Source: Thermasporomyces composti (GTDB lineage: Bacteria; Actinomycetota; Actinomycetes; Propionibacteriales; Actinopolymorphaceae). Taken from it: a stretch of 64,000 nucleotides of DNA. The stretch covers positions 682,001 through 746,000 of the forward strand of contig NZ_QTUC01000001.1 of assembly GCF_003386795.1 (NCBI RefSeq). Direction: 5' to 3'. The translations under genes and the position numbers were made by a program. The notes under the pieces are model-generated. The model had not been told where the DNA came from. It did no database searches and saw only the letters and a program-made list of their open reading frames with translations. How positions within the stretch are numbered: the first letter of the stretch is position 1; the number at the start of each line of letters is the position of its first letter. This document shows positions 41,046-52,572 of the stretch, in pieces.

Positions 41046-42539
41046 TCACAGGGCGGGAGCCTGCTCCAGTAACGACCCGCCCCACCGGTCGACCAGGGCG
41101 GCCTCGACGGCCGCGCCGACCCGGTAGAGCCGATCGTCGGCGAGGACCGGCGCCATCACGTGGAGACCCACCGGCAGTCCGTCCTCGGGCGAGAGGCCAC
41201 ACGGGAACGACGCCGAGGCGTTGCCGGCCAGGTTGGACGGGATCGTGCACAGGTCGGCCTTGTACATCGCGAGCGGGTCGTCGACACGCTCCCCGAGGCG
41301 GAAAGCCGTCGTCGGCGTGGTCGGCGAGACCAGGACGTCCACCGACTCGAAGGCCCGCTCGAAGTCGCGCGCGATGAGCGTGCGGACCTTCTGGGCCTGG
41401 CCGTAGTACGCGTCGTAGTAGCCGCTCGACAAGGCGTAGGTGCCGATCATGATGCGGCGCTTGACCTCGGGACCGAATCCCGCTTCGCGGGTCAACGCCA
41501 TCACCTCTTCGGCGCTCCTGATGCCGTCGTCACCGACCCGCAGGCCGTAGCGCATGGCGTCGAAGCGGGCGAGGTTACTCGAGCACTCGCTCGGCATGAT
41601 CAGGTAGTACGCCGGGAGGGCGTAGACGAAGTGGGGGCAGGAGACCTCGACGACCTCGGCGCCCAGCTCCGCGAGCAGGTCGACGGCCTCCCGGAACCGC
41701 TGCTCGACCCCAGGCTGATACCCCTCACCGCCCAGCTCCTTGACCACGCCGACGCGGAGGCCGCGGACGTCAGCGCTGCGGGCCGCCTCGACGACGGGCG
41801 GTACCGGCTGGTCGATCGAGGTGGAGTCAAGTGGGTCGTGCCCCGCGATCACCTCGTGCAGGAGCGCCGCGTCCAGGACGGTCCGCGCGCACGGGCCCGG
41901 TTGATCGAGACTCGACGCCATGGCGACGAGGCCATACCGGGAGGTGCCGCCGTAGGTCGGCTTCACCCCGACCGTGCCCGTGACGGCGGCCGGCTGCCGG
42001 ATCGAGCCACCGGTGTCGCTGCCGATCGCCAGCGGCGCCTCGAAAGCCGCCAGGCAGGCCGCCGACCCGCCCCCGGAGCCGCCCGGGACCCGGTCGGTGT
42101 CCCACGGGTTGCGGGTCGGCCCGAACGCGGAGTTCTCCGTCGACGAGCCCATCGCGAACTCGTCCATGTTGGTCTTGCCGAGGATCACCACGCCCGCCTC
42201 GCGCAGGCGCCGGACCACCGTGGCGTCGTACGGCGGGCGCCATCCCTCGAGGATCTTCGAGCCGCACGTGGTCGGCACGCCCTTCTGGGTGAAGACGTCC
42301 TTGAGGCCGAGCGGCACACCCGCCAGCGGTCCGAGGTCCTCCCCCGCCGCGCGACGCTCGTCGACGGCACGCGCCGCCGCCAGCGCGCCCTCGGTGTCGA
42401 CGTAGAGGAACGCCCGCACTCGATCGTCGACCTTGGCGATGCGGTCGAGGTGCGCCTGGGTGACCTCCACAGCGGAGACCTCGCCGCTGCGGATCATCCC
42501 GGCCAGCTCGGCCGCGGACAGCTTGGTGAGCTCGGTCAT
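41046..42539 (-). CDS. gatA: Glutamyl/aspartyl-tRNA amidotransferase, subunit A
   Basis: The amidase-signature subunit (497 residues) that releases ammonia from glutamine. The catalytic Lys-Ser-Ser triad can be seen as Lys in [12 protein letters not shown], the cis-Ser in [12 protein letters not shown] and the nucleophile Ser in the same GGS segment. [20 protein letters not shown] is highly conserved. The ATG overlaps the gatC stop as TGATG, with GGAGG four bases upstream, so gatC and gatA are translationally coupled. Confidence 0.97.
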   Translation of the reverse strand: MTELTKLSAAELAGMIRSGEVSAVEVTQAHLDRIAKVDDRVRAFLYVDTEGALAAARAVDERRAAGEDLGPLAGVPLGLKDVFTQKGVPTTCGSKILEGWRPPYDATVVRRLREAGVVILGKTNMDEFAMGSSTENSAFGPTRNPWDTDRVPGGSGGGSAACLAAFEAPLAIGSDTGGSIRQPAAVTGTVGVKPTYGGTSRYGLVAMASSLDQPGPCARTVLDAALLHEVIAGHDPLDSTSIDQPVPPVVEAARSADVRGLRVGVVKELGGEGYQPGVEQRFREAVDLLAELGAEVVEVSCPHFVYALPAYYLIMPSECSSNLARFDAMRYGLRVGDDGIRSAEEVMALTREAGFGPEVKRRIMIGTYALSSGYYDAYYGQAQKVRTLIARDFERAFESVDVLVSPTTPTTAFRLGERVDDPLAMYKADLCTIPSNLAGNASASFPCGLSPEDGLPVGLHVMAPVLADDRLYRVGAAVEAALVDRWGGSLLEQAPAL

Positions 42540-42856
42540 CACGCCTCCTCGCCCAGGATTCGCGGCACCCGGAAGCGCCCATCCTCGGTCGCCGGCTCAC
42601 CGTCGACCACCGGGGCGCCGGCGAGCGCCTCCTCCGCGGACAGACCCGGTCGAACCTCGTCGGGACGCAGCACGTTGGTGACCGGGACCGGATGAGACAT
42701 CGGCGGCACGTCCTCAGCGGCGACCTCGCGCACCTGGGCGACCGCCTGCAGGATGACGTCGAGCTGGGGTGCGAGATGGTCGAGCTCGTCGTCGGTCAGG
42801 TCGATCCGGGCGAGGCGCGCCAGATGGGCGACCTCGTCGCGGCTGATCGCGGGCAT
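42539..42856 (-). CDS. gatC: Glutamyl/aspartyl-tRNA amidotransferase, subunit C
   Basis: Small stabilising subunit (105 residues) of Gat[29 protein letters not shown] at the N-terminus and [20 protein letters not shown] toward the end match the family. AGGAGGG lies ten bases before the ATG. It heads the gatCAB operon and is divergent from the ACT-domain gene at 43110. Confidence 0.96.
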   Translation of the reverse strand: MPAISRDEVAHLARLARIDLTDDELDHLAPQLDVILQAVAQVREVAAEDVPPMSHPVPVTNVLRPDEVRPGLSAEEALAGAPVVDGEPATEDGRFRVPRILGEEA

Positions 42857-43109
42857 GTCAGATGACCCTCCTGTAGGCCCTGGTCGGCAGCGTGGACCGG
42901 CCCAGCGTCGCTCTGTTCCACAGCACGGCCGCGGTCGTGGGCGTGCGCACTGCGTGGGCGTCCAGCAATCCTAGGCGGGCGTGGCGCCGCGACGCGCACG
43001 GGTGCCGAGCACCCCGAGCGAGGGGCCAGAAGAAATCGCCGGTCGCGTGCGCGCCCGGGAGGCGGACCAGGGCTGCCCCGCCGGAGGACTTTCGCGCGAC
43101 AATCGCGTC

Positions 43110-43793
43110 GTGTACCTGCTCCGCGTCGTGCTCCCTGACCAACCGGGCGCCTTGGGCACGGTCGCCTCGGCCCTGGGCCACGCCGGTGCCGACATCGTCG
43201 CGGTCGACGTCGTCGCGCGTCAGCCCGACGGAACCGCCGTCGACGACTTCGTGGTCGAGCTACCCCTCGGCGGCCGGGCCGACTCGTTGGTGACCGCCTG
43301 TCAATCGGTGCCCGGCGTCCGCGTGACCTGGCTCTCGCGCTACGACTTCGGCGGCAAGCTCCGCCACGACCTCGAGGCCATCGAGGCGATGACCGAGCGG
43401 CCCGCCGAGGCCGACCGGGTCCTCGTCGAGCAGGTGCCGACCGTCTTCCGCGCCGACTGGGCGTTCCTCGTCAGCCGTGACGATGCGGAGAAGGCGGTCG
43501 TGCGGCACGCTACCCCCACCGCGCCGAAGCCGCCGGACGGCGACGCCTTCTGGCTGCCGTTGCACAGCCCGACCCGACTGGACATCCCCGACGAATGGGC
43601 GGACAAGGGGTGGCGCCACGTCGCGGCCGCCGCGGTCCCGGTCGGCGGCCCGAACCAATCGTTGGTCTTGGGCAGATCGGGCGGACCCGAGATCCTCGAC
43701 TCGGAGCTGGCTCGGTTGGCTCACCTCGCCGCGCTCGCTCAGACGGTGACGAGCCTGTCCGCTGACGGTGACGAGCCGGGCGACAGCGCGTGA
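43110..43793 (+). CDS. ACT-domain protein
   Basis: A 227-residue protein with an N-terminal ACT domain (residues 1-70: YLLRVVLPDQPGALGTVASALGHAGADIVAVDVV in part as LPDQPGALGTVASALG) and a C-terminal half (about 90-210) that I do not assign to a family with certainty. ACT domains bind amino acids. The GTG has no ribosome site; GACAAT lies six bases before it, suggesting a leaderless mRNA. It is divergent from gatCAB and convergent with the transketolase genes; a role in amino acid sensing is only inferred. Confidence 0.78.
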   Translation: MYLLRVVLPDQPGALGTVASALGHAGADIVAVDVVARQPDGTAVDDFVVELPLGGRADSLVTACQSVPGVRVTWLSRYDFGGKLRHDLEAIEAMTERPAEADRVLVEQVPTVFRADWAFLVSRDDAEKAVVRHATPTAPKPPDGDAFWLPLHSPTRLDIPDEWADKGWRHVAAAAVPVGGPNQSLVLGRSGGPEILDSELARLAHLAALAQTVTSLSADGDEPGDSA

Positions 43794-43822
43794 GCGGCTC
43801 GCGAGGAGCAGACACCGGCCGC

Positions 43823-44755
43823 TCAGGCGACCTGAACCGAGGAGCCGTCGAGGAAGTCGACGATCGAACGGCGCAGCCCCGCTGGGTCGAGGCCGTACAG
43901 CGCGTCGTGATCCTCCGGTGTGCCGTACCTCCGCAGCTCGATACGCCCGACGCCGAGCGGTAGCAACCGGTGCGGCCGGTCGACGAGAGCTTCCGCGACC
44001 AGCCGGGATGACGTGCCGGCCAAGTACGGCTCGACCAGCACCACGTCGACAACCCCCCGCGCGGTCACCTCGGCCAGCTGGCGAAGCCCGGCGAGATCGA
44101 AGGGGCGCACGGTGGCCGCGTAGGCGACGCTCACGTCCAGGTCGGCGGTGGCCCGCAGGACCGGGTCGAGCATGGGTCCCACCGCGACCACGACCGCCCG
44201 CTCACCGCGACGCACCACGTCGAGCGCGCCACTCGTGGCGGCGGGGCGGGCCTCGGCATTGCTCCGCGTGGAGAGCCGGATGTAGGCAGAGCGCGAGTCG
44301 CGCACCGCGCTCCGGAGGAGCTCGGCGACCTCGTCGGCGTGACCGGGCACGTGGATGGCCCAGCCCGGCAAGGTGTCGATGAGGGCCACGTCCCCCGGGG
44401 CCTGGTGGGTGCGACCACCCTCGGTCCAGTCGTAGGACGCGCCGACGCTGACGAGCACTGCACTGGCGTCCTGGTGGGAGAGGTCGAGCTTGATCTGCTC
44501 GAAGGAACGCTCGATCAGAAACGGCGCGTAGGAGTGGGCGATCGGCCGCATCCCCGTGAGCGCGAGCCCGCCCGCGACGCTGACCATGAGCGGTTCCCGG
44601 ATCCCGACGTTGATCACGCGGTCAGGGTGCCGGCGAGCGGCGTCCTCGAACCGGTCCGTGGAGATGTCGGCCAGCACGACCGCCACCCGGCGGTCGGCAT
44701 CCAGCAGCTCGCTGGCGACCGCCGCGAACGTCGTGCGCATGTCCGGTGTGGTCAT
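43823..44755 (-). CDS. Transketolase, C-terminal half (split type)
   Basis: A 310-residue protein corresponding to the Pyr and C-terminal domains of transketolase: INVGIREPLMVSVAGGLALTG includes the conserved Glu that activates ThDP, then HSYAPFLIERSFEQIKLDL and TEGGRTHQAPGDVALI. It pairs with the N-terminal half encoded 60 bases upstream. AGGAG precedes the ATG. Split transketolases of this kind occur in carbohydrate gene clusters; the two halves should form one enzyme. It is the last gene of the sugar-acid operon. Confidence 0.9.
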   Translation of the reverse strand: MTTPDMRTTFAAVASELLDADRRVAVVLADISTDRFEDAARRHPDRVINVGIREPLMVSVAGGLALTGMRPIAHSYAPFLIERSFEQIKLDLSHQDASAVLVSVGASYDWTEGGRTHQAPGDVALIDTLPGWAIHVPGHADEVAELLRSAVRDSRSAYIRLSTRSNAEARPAATSGALDVVRRGERAVVVAVGPMLDPVLRATADLDVSVAYAATVRPFDLAGLRQLAEVTARGVVDVVLVEPYLAGTSSRLVAEALVDRPHRLLPLGVGRIELRRYGTPEDHDALYGLDPAGLRRSIVDFLDGSSVQVA

Positions 44756-44814
44756 CACGGCTCCTGTCCCTCTGTCTCGTGCGGCTGTGTCTCTTGCGGC
44801 CCGTCCCCGCGGCC

Positions 44815-45525
44815 TCACCCGAACTTCGGCTCCACGACAGCGACGACAACGTGGGGTTGACGCCGATCGGCTGACGTCACGGGAGCCAGGAGCGCGTCCT
44901 CGAGAGCGTCGTGATCGCGCCCGTCGACGGTGGCCGTCGTCCACCCGTTGACGCTGAAGCGGCTGGCGATCCCGCCCGGCCATCCGTGTGTCGCGGACTG
45001 GTTGTCCACCACGACGGTGGTGAGGTTTCCCAGTCCGACCGCTCCGGCGTACGCGATCGCCTCGTGGTTCGTGCCCTCGTCGAGCTCCGCGTCACCGACG
45101 AGGACGACGACCCGCGGGGAGGTCAGCCCTTGGGCTCGCAGGCCGAGGGCCATGCCCACCCCGAGCGGCAGCCCATGCCCGAGGGAGCCTGAGGAGATCT
45201 CGACACCTGGGATCAGGACTCGGTCGGGGTGGTACCCGAGCGCTGAGTCGAGCGCGCCGAACCGCGGCAGCCACTCGGTGGGGAAGAAGCCCTTCGCGGC
45301 GAGCACGGCGTAGTACGCCATCGGGCCATGCCCCTTGGACAGCAGGAAGCGGTCCCGGGTCGGGTCGTCGATGGTCGCGGGAGAGACGCGAAGCACCCGG
45401 TCGTACAAGACCCACAAGACGTCCAAGGTCGAGGTGGCGCTCGCGTCGTGCTTCTCGTCCCCCGTCATCATCGTGAGGAGCCGAGGAAGGTCGGCGTAGT
45501 CCAAGCCGAGTTCACTCGTCGTCAT
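44815..45525 (-). CDS. Transketolase, N-terminal half (split type)
   Basis: A 236-residue ThDP-binding subunit: LSKGHGPMAYYAVLA, SGSLGHGLPLGVGMALGLR, and GDAELDEGTNHEA with a downstream DNQ form the ThDP-Mg site of transketolases. Start MTTSELGLDYADLP at 45525. It lies between glucarate dehydratase (120 bases upstream) and the C-terminal half. Together the pair could feed products of sugar-acid breakdown into the pentose phosphate pool or serve a cluster-specific reaction; the donor is unknown. Confidence 0.9.
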   Translation of the reverse strand: MTTSELGLDYADLPRLLTMMTGDEKHDASATSTLDVLWVLYDRVLRVSPATIDDPTRDRFLLSKGHGPMAYYAVLAAKGFFPTEWLPRFGALDSALGYHPDRVLIPGVEISSGSLGHGLPLGVGMALGLRAQGLTSPRVVVLVGDAELDEGTNHEAIAYAGAVGLGNLTTVVVDNQSATHGWPGGIASRFSVNGWTTATVDGRDHDALEDALLAPVTSADRRQPHVVVAVVEPKFG

Positions 45526-45645
45526 GCCTCGAGGCTGGCACGCGCAGCAAGCCGGCGGATCGGTCGCGTGACGAGACTCGAGTCCGACCTTCGGCCTAGG
45601 ACGCTCGACCAAGAGAACGTGCGGCGCAGCGACGCCGACGCGTCG

Positions 45646-46905
45646 TCACCACGACCCCCGGGGCGGTGCGAAGTCCGGACGGACCGTGCGCATGTAACCC
45701 GCGTCGTCACGGCGGCGGATGCCACACCGCAGGTAGGTGTCGTGGAGGTGGGCCAACGCGTCGTGGTCGAGCTCCACGCCAAGGCCGGGCCCCTCGGGCA
45801 CCGGCACGCTCCCGTCCACGAACCGGAGCGCTCCGGGTTGGACGACGTCGTCGACCGTCCACGGATAGTGCGTGTCACAGGCGTACGCCAAGGCCGGTGT
45901 CGCGGCCGCCAGGTGCACCATCGCGGCGAGGCTGATCCCCAGGTGGGTGTTGGAGTGCATCGACAGCCCGATCCCGAACGTCTGGCACATCGTCGCGAGG
46001 GCCTGGCAGAGGCGAAGCCCGCCCCAGTAGTGGTGGTCGCACAGCAGGACGTCGATCGCGTCGCGCTTCACCGCCTCCGGCAGATGTTCGAAAGCGACGA
46101 CGCACATGTTCGTGGCGAGTGGCACGCGGGTGGTGCGGGCGACGTCGGCCATGCCGGCGATGCCCGGTGTGGGGTCCTCCAGGTACTCGAGGACGCCGTC
46201 CAGCTCCGCCGCGACCCAACGCGAGGTTTCGACCGTCCACGCGGCGTTCGGGTCCAGGCGCAACGGATGGTCGGGAAAGGCCTTTCGCAGCGCGCGGATC
46301 GCGGTGACTTCCTGCTCGGGTGGGAAGACACCGCCCTTGAGCTTGATCGACCGGAAACCGTACCGCTCCACCATGGCGCGTGCCTGCGCGACGACTCCAT
46401 CCGGGTCCAGCGCCGGACCGAAGGCATCCGGCGGCTCCCCCGGATGTCCGCCCCACTTGTAGAACAGGTATGCCGCGAACGGCACCGTGTCGCGTGCGGG
46501 CCCGCCCAGGAGGTCGACGACCCGAACCCCGAGCGCCTTGCCTTGTGCGTCCAGGCACGCCACCTCGAACGGCGCGTACGCGGACAGCACCGCGCGCGAC
46601 TGGGAGGCCTCCCCGGTGAGCCGGTCGGGATCCCGCGCGGCGACGCCGGAGACGACGGCTTCCACGGTGGCGCGAATGCCGTTGAGGTCGAACACCGACC
46701 TCCCGACGAGCGTGGGGGCGATCGCCCGGAGTCGCGCGAGCACGCTGTCGTCGCCGTACGTCTCACCGAGGCCGACCACTCCGTCGTCGCACACCACCTG
46801 GATGACGCTGCGCAGGGCGTAGGGCTGGTGCACGCCGGCGGCGTTGAGCAACGGTGGATCGCGAAAGGCGACCGGTGTCACCACGACATCGCGGATGATG
46901 GTCAT
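45646..46905 (-). CDS. gudD: Glucarate dehydratase-type enolase superfamily enzyme
   Basis: A 419-residue enolase-superfamily dehydratase. The catalytic K-x-K is in RSIKLKGG, the metal-binding Asp in RLDPNAAW, Glu in LEYLEDPTPG, and the His of the His-Asp dyad in MHSNTHLGISLAAM, which is the glucarate dehydratase pattern. It would convert D-glucarate to 5-keto-4-deoxyglucarate, the substrate of the product of the overlapping upstream gene. Its ATG overlaps the kdgD stop (ATGA). Confidence 0.9.
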   Translation of the reverse strand: MTIIRDVVVTPVAFRDPPLLNAAGVHQPYALRSVIQVVCDDGVVGLGETYGDDSVLARLRAIAPTLVGRSVFDLNGIRATVEAVVSGVAARDPDRLTGEASQSRAVLSAYAPFEVACLDAQGKALGVRVVDLLGGPARDTVPFAAYLFYKWGGHPGEPPDAFGPALDPDGVVAQARAMVERYGFRSIKLKGGVFPPEQEVTAIRALRKAFPDHPLRLDPNAAWTVETSRWVAAELDGVLEYLEDPTPGIAGMADVARTTRVPLATNMCVVAFEHLPEAVKRDAIDVLLCDHHYWGGLRLCQALATMCQTFGIGLSMHSNTHLGISLAAMVHLAAATPALAYACDTHYPWTVDDVVQPGALRFVDGSVPVPEGPGLGVELDHDALAHLHDTYLRCGIRRRDDAGYMRTVRPDFAPPRGSW

Positions 46906-47912
46906 GCGCTCCCCCTCGGTGTCTCACGACTCCCGACCGGCACGCTCCCGATCGGCGTGCCTCCGATCGGCGTGCTTCCGGCCGCCAGGGCGGCGAGCTC
47001 CGCGCGGGCGGTGGAGAGGAGCTCGCTCAGCTTGTCCACGTGCGCGGGATCGGGATCGACCAACGGTGGCCGCACACCGCCGACCGGCAGCCCGGCGAGC
47101 CGCGCGCCCGCCTTGACGAGCGCGACGGCGTATCCCGGCACCTGGTCACGGAGGTCGGCGAAGGGCAAATAGAAGACCCGCAGCAGCGTCTGGACCGTGC
47201 CCTCGTCGCCTGTGACGAGCGCCCGGTAGAACGCCTGCGCGAGGTCAGGCGCGAAGTTGTGCACCGCCGAGGAGTAGTGCTCCACGCCGATCGCGCGATA
47301 GGCGGCGGCGCTGATCTCGGCTGTCGGCATGCCGTTGAGGAAGTGGAACGTCGCCGCCTTCGGGTGACCGCTCGTGCGAACAGTGGTGACCAGCCGCTGT
47401 AAGGCGTCGACGTCCCCACGCCCGTCCTTGAGCCCCACCACGGTGGGGATGTCGAGCAGATCGCTCACCACCGGTGGCGGGAAGACCGCGGTCGACCGCT
47501 GGTACACGATCACCGGAAGGTCCGCTCCCGCTGCCGCGAAGCGGACGTACCCCAGCAGGCCGGCGGTGGTCGACGTCACGAGATAGGGCGGGAACAGCAG
47601 GACACCGTCCGCGCCGCAGGCCGCGGCCTGGGCGACGAGCTCCCGCGCGAGTCCCGCGCCGCCGCCCGCGCCGGCGACCACGGGCACCCGACCGTCCACC
47701 ACCTCGACGGCCGTCGTCACGACGTCGCGATGCTCCCGAGGCGTCAGCGCCGGCAGCTCCCCCGTCCCGCAGGCCACGAAGACCGCCGCCGCCCCGGCCG
47801 AGACCTGCTGCTCCACGTGGACGCGTAGGACGTCGAGGTCCACCCGGTCTGCGGAGTCGAACGGCGTGAGCGGGAAGGACAACGGTCCGGCGGCGAATGT
47901 CACGACGTGCAC
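46902..47912 (-). CDS. kdgD: 5-dehydro-4-deoxyglucarate dehydratase
   Basis: A 336-residue member of the DHDPS/NAL aldolase family; VTFAAGPLSFPLTPF at the N-terminus is the KdgD type. The Schiff-base lysine is in VVGLKDGRGD and the Tyr in VIVYQRSTAVF. It should decarboxylate and dehydrate the glucarate dehydratase product to 2-oxoglutarate semialdehyde. The start GTG at 47912 is chosen because TACGGT stands six bases before it and because homology begins there; a longer frame to 48017 exists. A proline/glycine tail with repeated PIGG, PIGS units is unusual. It heads the operon. Confidence 0.87.
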   Translation of the reverse strand: MHVVTFAAGPLSFPLTPFDSADRVDLDVLRVHVEQQVSAGAAAVFVACGTGELPALTPREHRDVVTTAVEVVDGRVPVVAGAGGGAGLARELVAQAAACGADGVLLFPPYLVTSTTAGLLGYVRFAAAGADLPVIVYQRSTAVFPPPVVSDLLDIPTVVGLKDGRGDVDALQRLVTTVRTSGHPKAATFHFLNGMPTAEISAAAYRAIGVEHYSSAVHNFAPDLAQAFYRALVTGDEGTVQTLLRVFYLPFADLRDQVPGYAVALVKAGARLAGLPVGGVRPPLVDPDPAHVDKLSELLSTARAELAALAAGSTPIGGTPIGSVPVGSRETPRGSA

Positions 47913-47997
47913 ACCGGGACCGTAGCGGCGAGCGGACGCGAGCAGGCTCGTCGTCTCACGCCCCTCGCTGCCAGGTGCGGCCATGTGGACGCGTGCA

Positions 47998-48044
47998 CCG
48001 TCATGACGGTCAGGCATGCAGGACGGTCAGGCATGACGGCCAGG
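47998..48044. repeat. Palindrome and tandem repeats upstream of kdgD
   Basis: CCGTCATGACGG (47998-48009) is a perfect 12-bp palindrome that runs into direct repeats of GACGGTCAGGCATG at 48005-48018 and 48022-48035 (17-base period), with a partial third, GACGGCCAGG, at 48035-48044. They lie 86-132 bases upstream of the predicted kdgD start and could bind the regulator of the sugar-acid operon, which is not encoded nearby. Confidence 0.55.
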
Positions 48045-48077
48045 TGAGTGCCACGGCGTCCGGCCGGCTGGGCCCCG

Positions 48078-50315
<2,238 letters not shown>

Positions 50316-51407
50316 TCACGAGCGCTCGTCGTCGGGCGCGGTGGCGCTGTCCGGGCGGTCGTCCAGATGCGCGGCGACCTTGCGGACCAGAGTGAGGACG
50401 GTCCGCGTCCAGGCCGGCTCGGCTCCCGCGAGGCCGCAGGACGGCGTGACCACACACCCGCGAGCGGCGGTCTCCTCCGGAAACCCGAGCGTGCGCCAGA
50501 AACGCAGAACCGCCCGAGTCACCTCAAGGTCGGACGGCCCTCGCGGACCCTCCCGCGAGGGCTTCGTCGACGCGTCCTCAGGGCCGGGGACGGCGGGTAC
50601 CGCTCCCACGAACAGCGTCACGCCCTGCTCGACCGCCGCCGCGAGCGCCTCGACATCCGCGTCACGGACCCGCGCCATGTCGAACGACAGGCCACGAGCC
50701 CCTCCGCGGACCAGCAACTCGAACGGGACCTCGGACCCGCAGCAATGCACGATCGGGATCGCCCCCTGTGCGTCGGCGGCGCTGACCACCTCGCGCACGA
50801 GCGCCTCCGCCTCGGGGTTGTCGACGGACCGGTAGCGGGAGAAGCCGGAGGGCGTCGGTATGGCTCCACTGAGCACGGCCGGCAGAGACGGCTCGTCCAC
50901 TTGCAGCACGAGGCTGGCGCCCGGGACACGTCGGCGCACGTCCGCCAGGTGCTCGGTGAGTCCCTCCGCCAGGGACTGCGCGAGGTCACGTCGCGCGCCG
51001 TGGTCACCGAGGACTCGACCACCGCGCGGAAGCTCCACCGAGGCGGCGAGCGTCCAGGGCCCCGCGACCTGGACCTTCAGCGGGCCGGTGTAGCCCTGGG
51101 TCAGCTCCTCCAACGCGTCGAGGTCTTGGCCGAGCGTCGACCGAGCCCGCCGTTGGTCACGTCCCGGTGCGGCCGTGAGCCGCCAGCCGGCTGGCTGAAG
51201 GTCAACGCCCAGACCGACCAGCAAGGCGCACGACCGACCGACCATGTCCGCACCGGGTCCACGCGTCGGCAGCTCAGGTAGATGCGGAAGGTCGGGAAGC
51301 TCGCCGAGGACGACCCTCGTGGCCTCCATCGGATCGGTATACGGCAGCGAGCCCACCCCGCTCGCCGTTCCAGGTCCCCAGGGAAGCTCCACATCCACGG
51401 AGCACAC
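50316..51407 (-). CDS. MetE C-terminal-domain-like protein (B12-independent methionine synthase family)
   Basis: A 363-residue TIM-barrel protein like the C-terminal half of cobalamin-independent methionine synthase: GVGSLPYTDP at the start, QVDEPSLPAVLSG, and IVHCCGSEVPFELL with a Cys-Cys pair that may bind zinc. The last conserved piece is VTPSCGLAG. It lacks the N-terminal MetE domain. In actinobacteria a protein of this type commonly lies between mnmA and ligA, as here; its methyl donor and acceptor are not established. Confidence 0.85.
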   Translation of the reverse strand: MCSVDVELPWGPGTASGVGSLPYTDPMEATRVVLGELPDLPHLPELPTRGPGADMVGRSCALLVGLGVDLQPAGWRLTAAPGRDQRRARSTLGQDLDALEELTQGYTGPLKVQVAGPWTLAASVELPRGGRVLGDHGARRDLAQSLAEGLTEHLADVRRRVPGASLVLQVDEPSLPAVLSGAIPTPSGFSRYRSVDNPEAEALVREVVSAADAQGAIPIVHCCGSEVPFELLVRGGARGLSFDMARVRDADVEALAAAVEQGVTLFVGAVPAVPGPEDASTKPSREGPRGPSDLEVTRAVLRFWRTLGFPEETAARGCVVTPSCGLAGAEPAWTRTVLTLVRKVAAHLDDRPDSATAPDDERS

Positions 51408-51498
51408 CCTACGGCTGGTGTCACCGCGTCCTCGTCGGTACGCCTGTCAAGAACAGCACCGACTCGCGCGAGGGCGACGCCCGCCGGCGCCCGGCGCG

Positions 51499-52572
51499 TC
51501 AGGCCGCGGTGCGGGCGATGGTCGCCGAACCGATCACGCGGCTCCCGTCGTACAAGACGACAGCCTGCCCGGGCGCGACGCCGAAGGCGGGCTCCTCCAA
51601 CTCGACGGTGAGCACGTCGCCGTCGACCCAGGCCCGGGCCGGCAGCGCCTCCGCGTGGGCCCGGATCTGCGCGTGGCAGGACACCACACCCTCCGGCGCA
51701 GGCCCGCACCAGCGTGGCCGGGTGCCCTCGATGGTGGCGACCCGCAGTCGCTCCCGTCGCCCCACCGTGACCGTGCGGGTGACCGGCTCGATGGACAGCA
51801 CGTAGCGTGGCTTGCCGTCAGGCGCGGGCCGATCCAGACCGAGGCCGCGCCGCTGTCCCACGGTGAACGCGAAGCTCGACTTCCGGCGGGCGAGGACGGT
51901 GCCGTCCTCGTCCACGACCGTGGCGGGCCGCTCCCCGAGCTGACGAGCCAGGAACCCGGCCGTGTCACCGTCGGCCACGAAGCAGATGTCGTGGCTGTCG
52001 GGCTTGTCGGCCACCGCGAGCCCGCGAGCCGCGGCCTCGGCGCGCACCTCGGACTTCAGGGAATCCCCGAGCGGAAACATCGCGTGCGCGAGCTGCTCGG
52101 CGGTGAGCACCCCGAGCACGTAGGACTGGTCCTTGTCAGGATCGACCGCCCGGTGCAGCTCACGGCCGTGCGGGCCGTCGACCAGCCGGGCGTAGTGCCC
52201 GGTGCAGACGGCGTCGAAGCCGAGCGCGAGCGCCCGTTCGAGCACGGCCGCGAACTTGATCTTCTCGTTGCAGCGCAGGCACGGGTTCGGCGTACGGCCG
52301 GCGGCGTACTCGTCCACGAAGTCCTGGACGACGTCGGCGTGGAAACGGTCGGCGAGATCCCAGACGTAGAAGGGGATGCCGAGCACGTCCGCGGCGCGGC
52401 GGGCGTCGCGCGCGTCCTCGAGCGTGCAGCAGCCTCGGGCGCCGCTGCGATAGGACGCGGGGTTGCGGGACAGCGCGAGATGGACGCCGGTGACCTCGTG
52501 ACCAGCGTCGACCGCTCGGGCGGCGGCCACCGCCGAGTCCACCCCGCCCGACATGGCGGCGAGTACCCGCAT
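51499..52572 (-). CDS. mnmA: tRNA-specific 2-thiouridylase MnmA
   Basis: Adds sulfur to U34 of tRNA-Lys, -Glu and -Gln. The 357-residue protein has the ATP PP-loop [14 protein letters not shown], the first catalytic cysteine in [12 protein letters not shown], the second in [12 protein letters not shown], and GQRRGLGL. The ATG overlaps the stop of the cysteine desulfurase gene by one base (TGATG), so the sulfur donor and acceptor enzymes are coupled. Its tRNA-Glu and tRNA-Gln substrates are encoded at 19237-19425, though with C at position 34. Confidence 0.97.
   Translation of the reverse strand: MRVLAAMSGGVDSAVAAARAVDAGHEVTGVHLALSRNPASYRSGARGCCTLEDARDARRAADVLGIPFYVWDLADRFHADVVQDFVDEYAAGRTPNPCLRCNEKIKFAAVLERALALGFDAVCTGHYARLVDGPHGRELHRAVDPDKDQSYVLGVLTAEQLAHAMFPLGDSLKSEVRAEAAARGLAVADKPDSHDICFVADGDTAGFLARQLGERPATVVDEDGTVLARRKSSFAFTVGQRRGLGLDRPAPDGKPRYVLSIEPVTRTVTVGRRERLRVATIEGTRPRWCGPAPEGVVSCHAQIRAHAEALPARAWVDGDVLTVELEEPAFGVAPGQAVVLYDGSRVIGSATIARTAA

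Noticed and set aside
48005-48044. Short CRISPR array
   Set aside because: Repeats are 14 bases with 3-base spacing and no spacers of typical length; no cas genes in the window.
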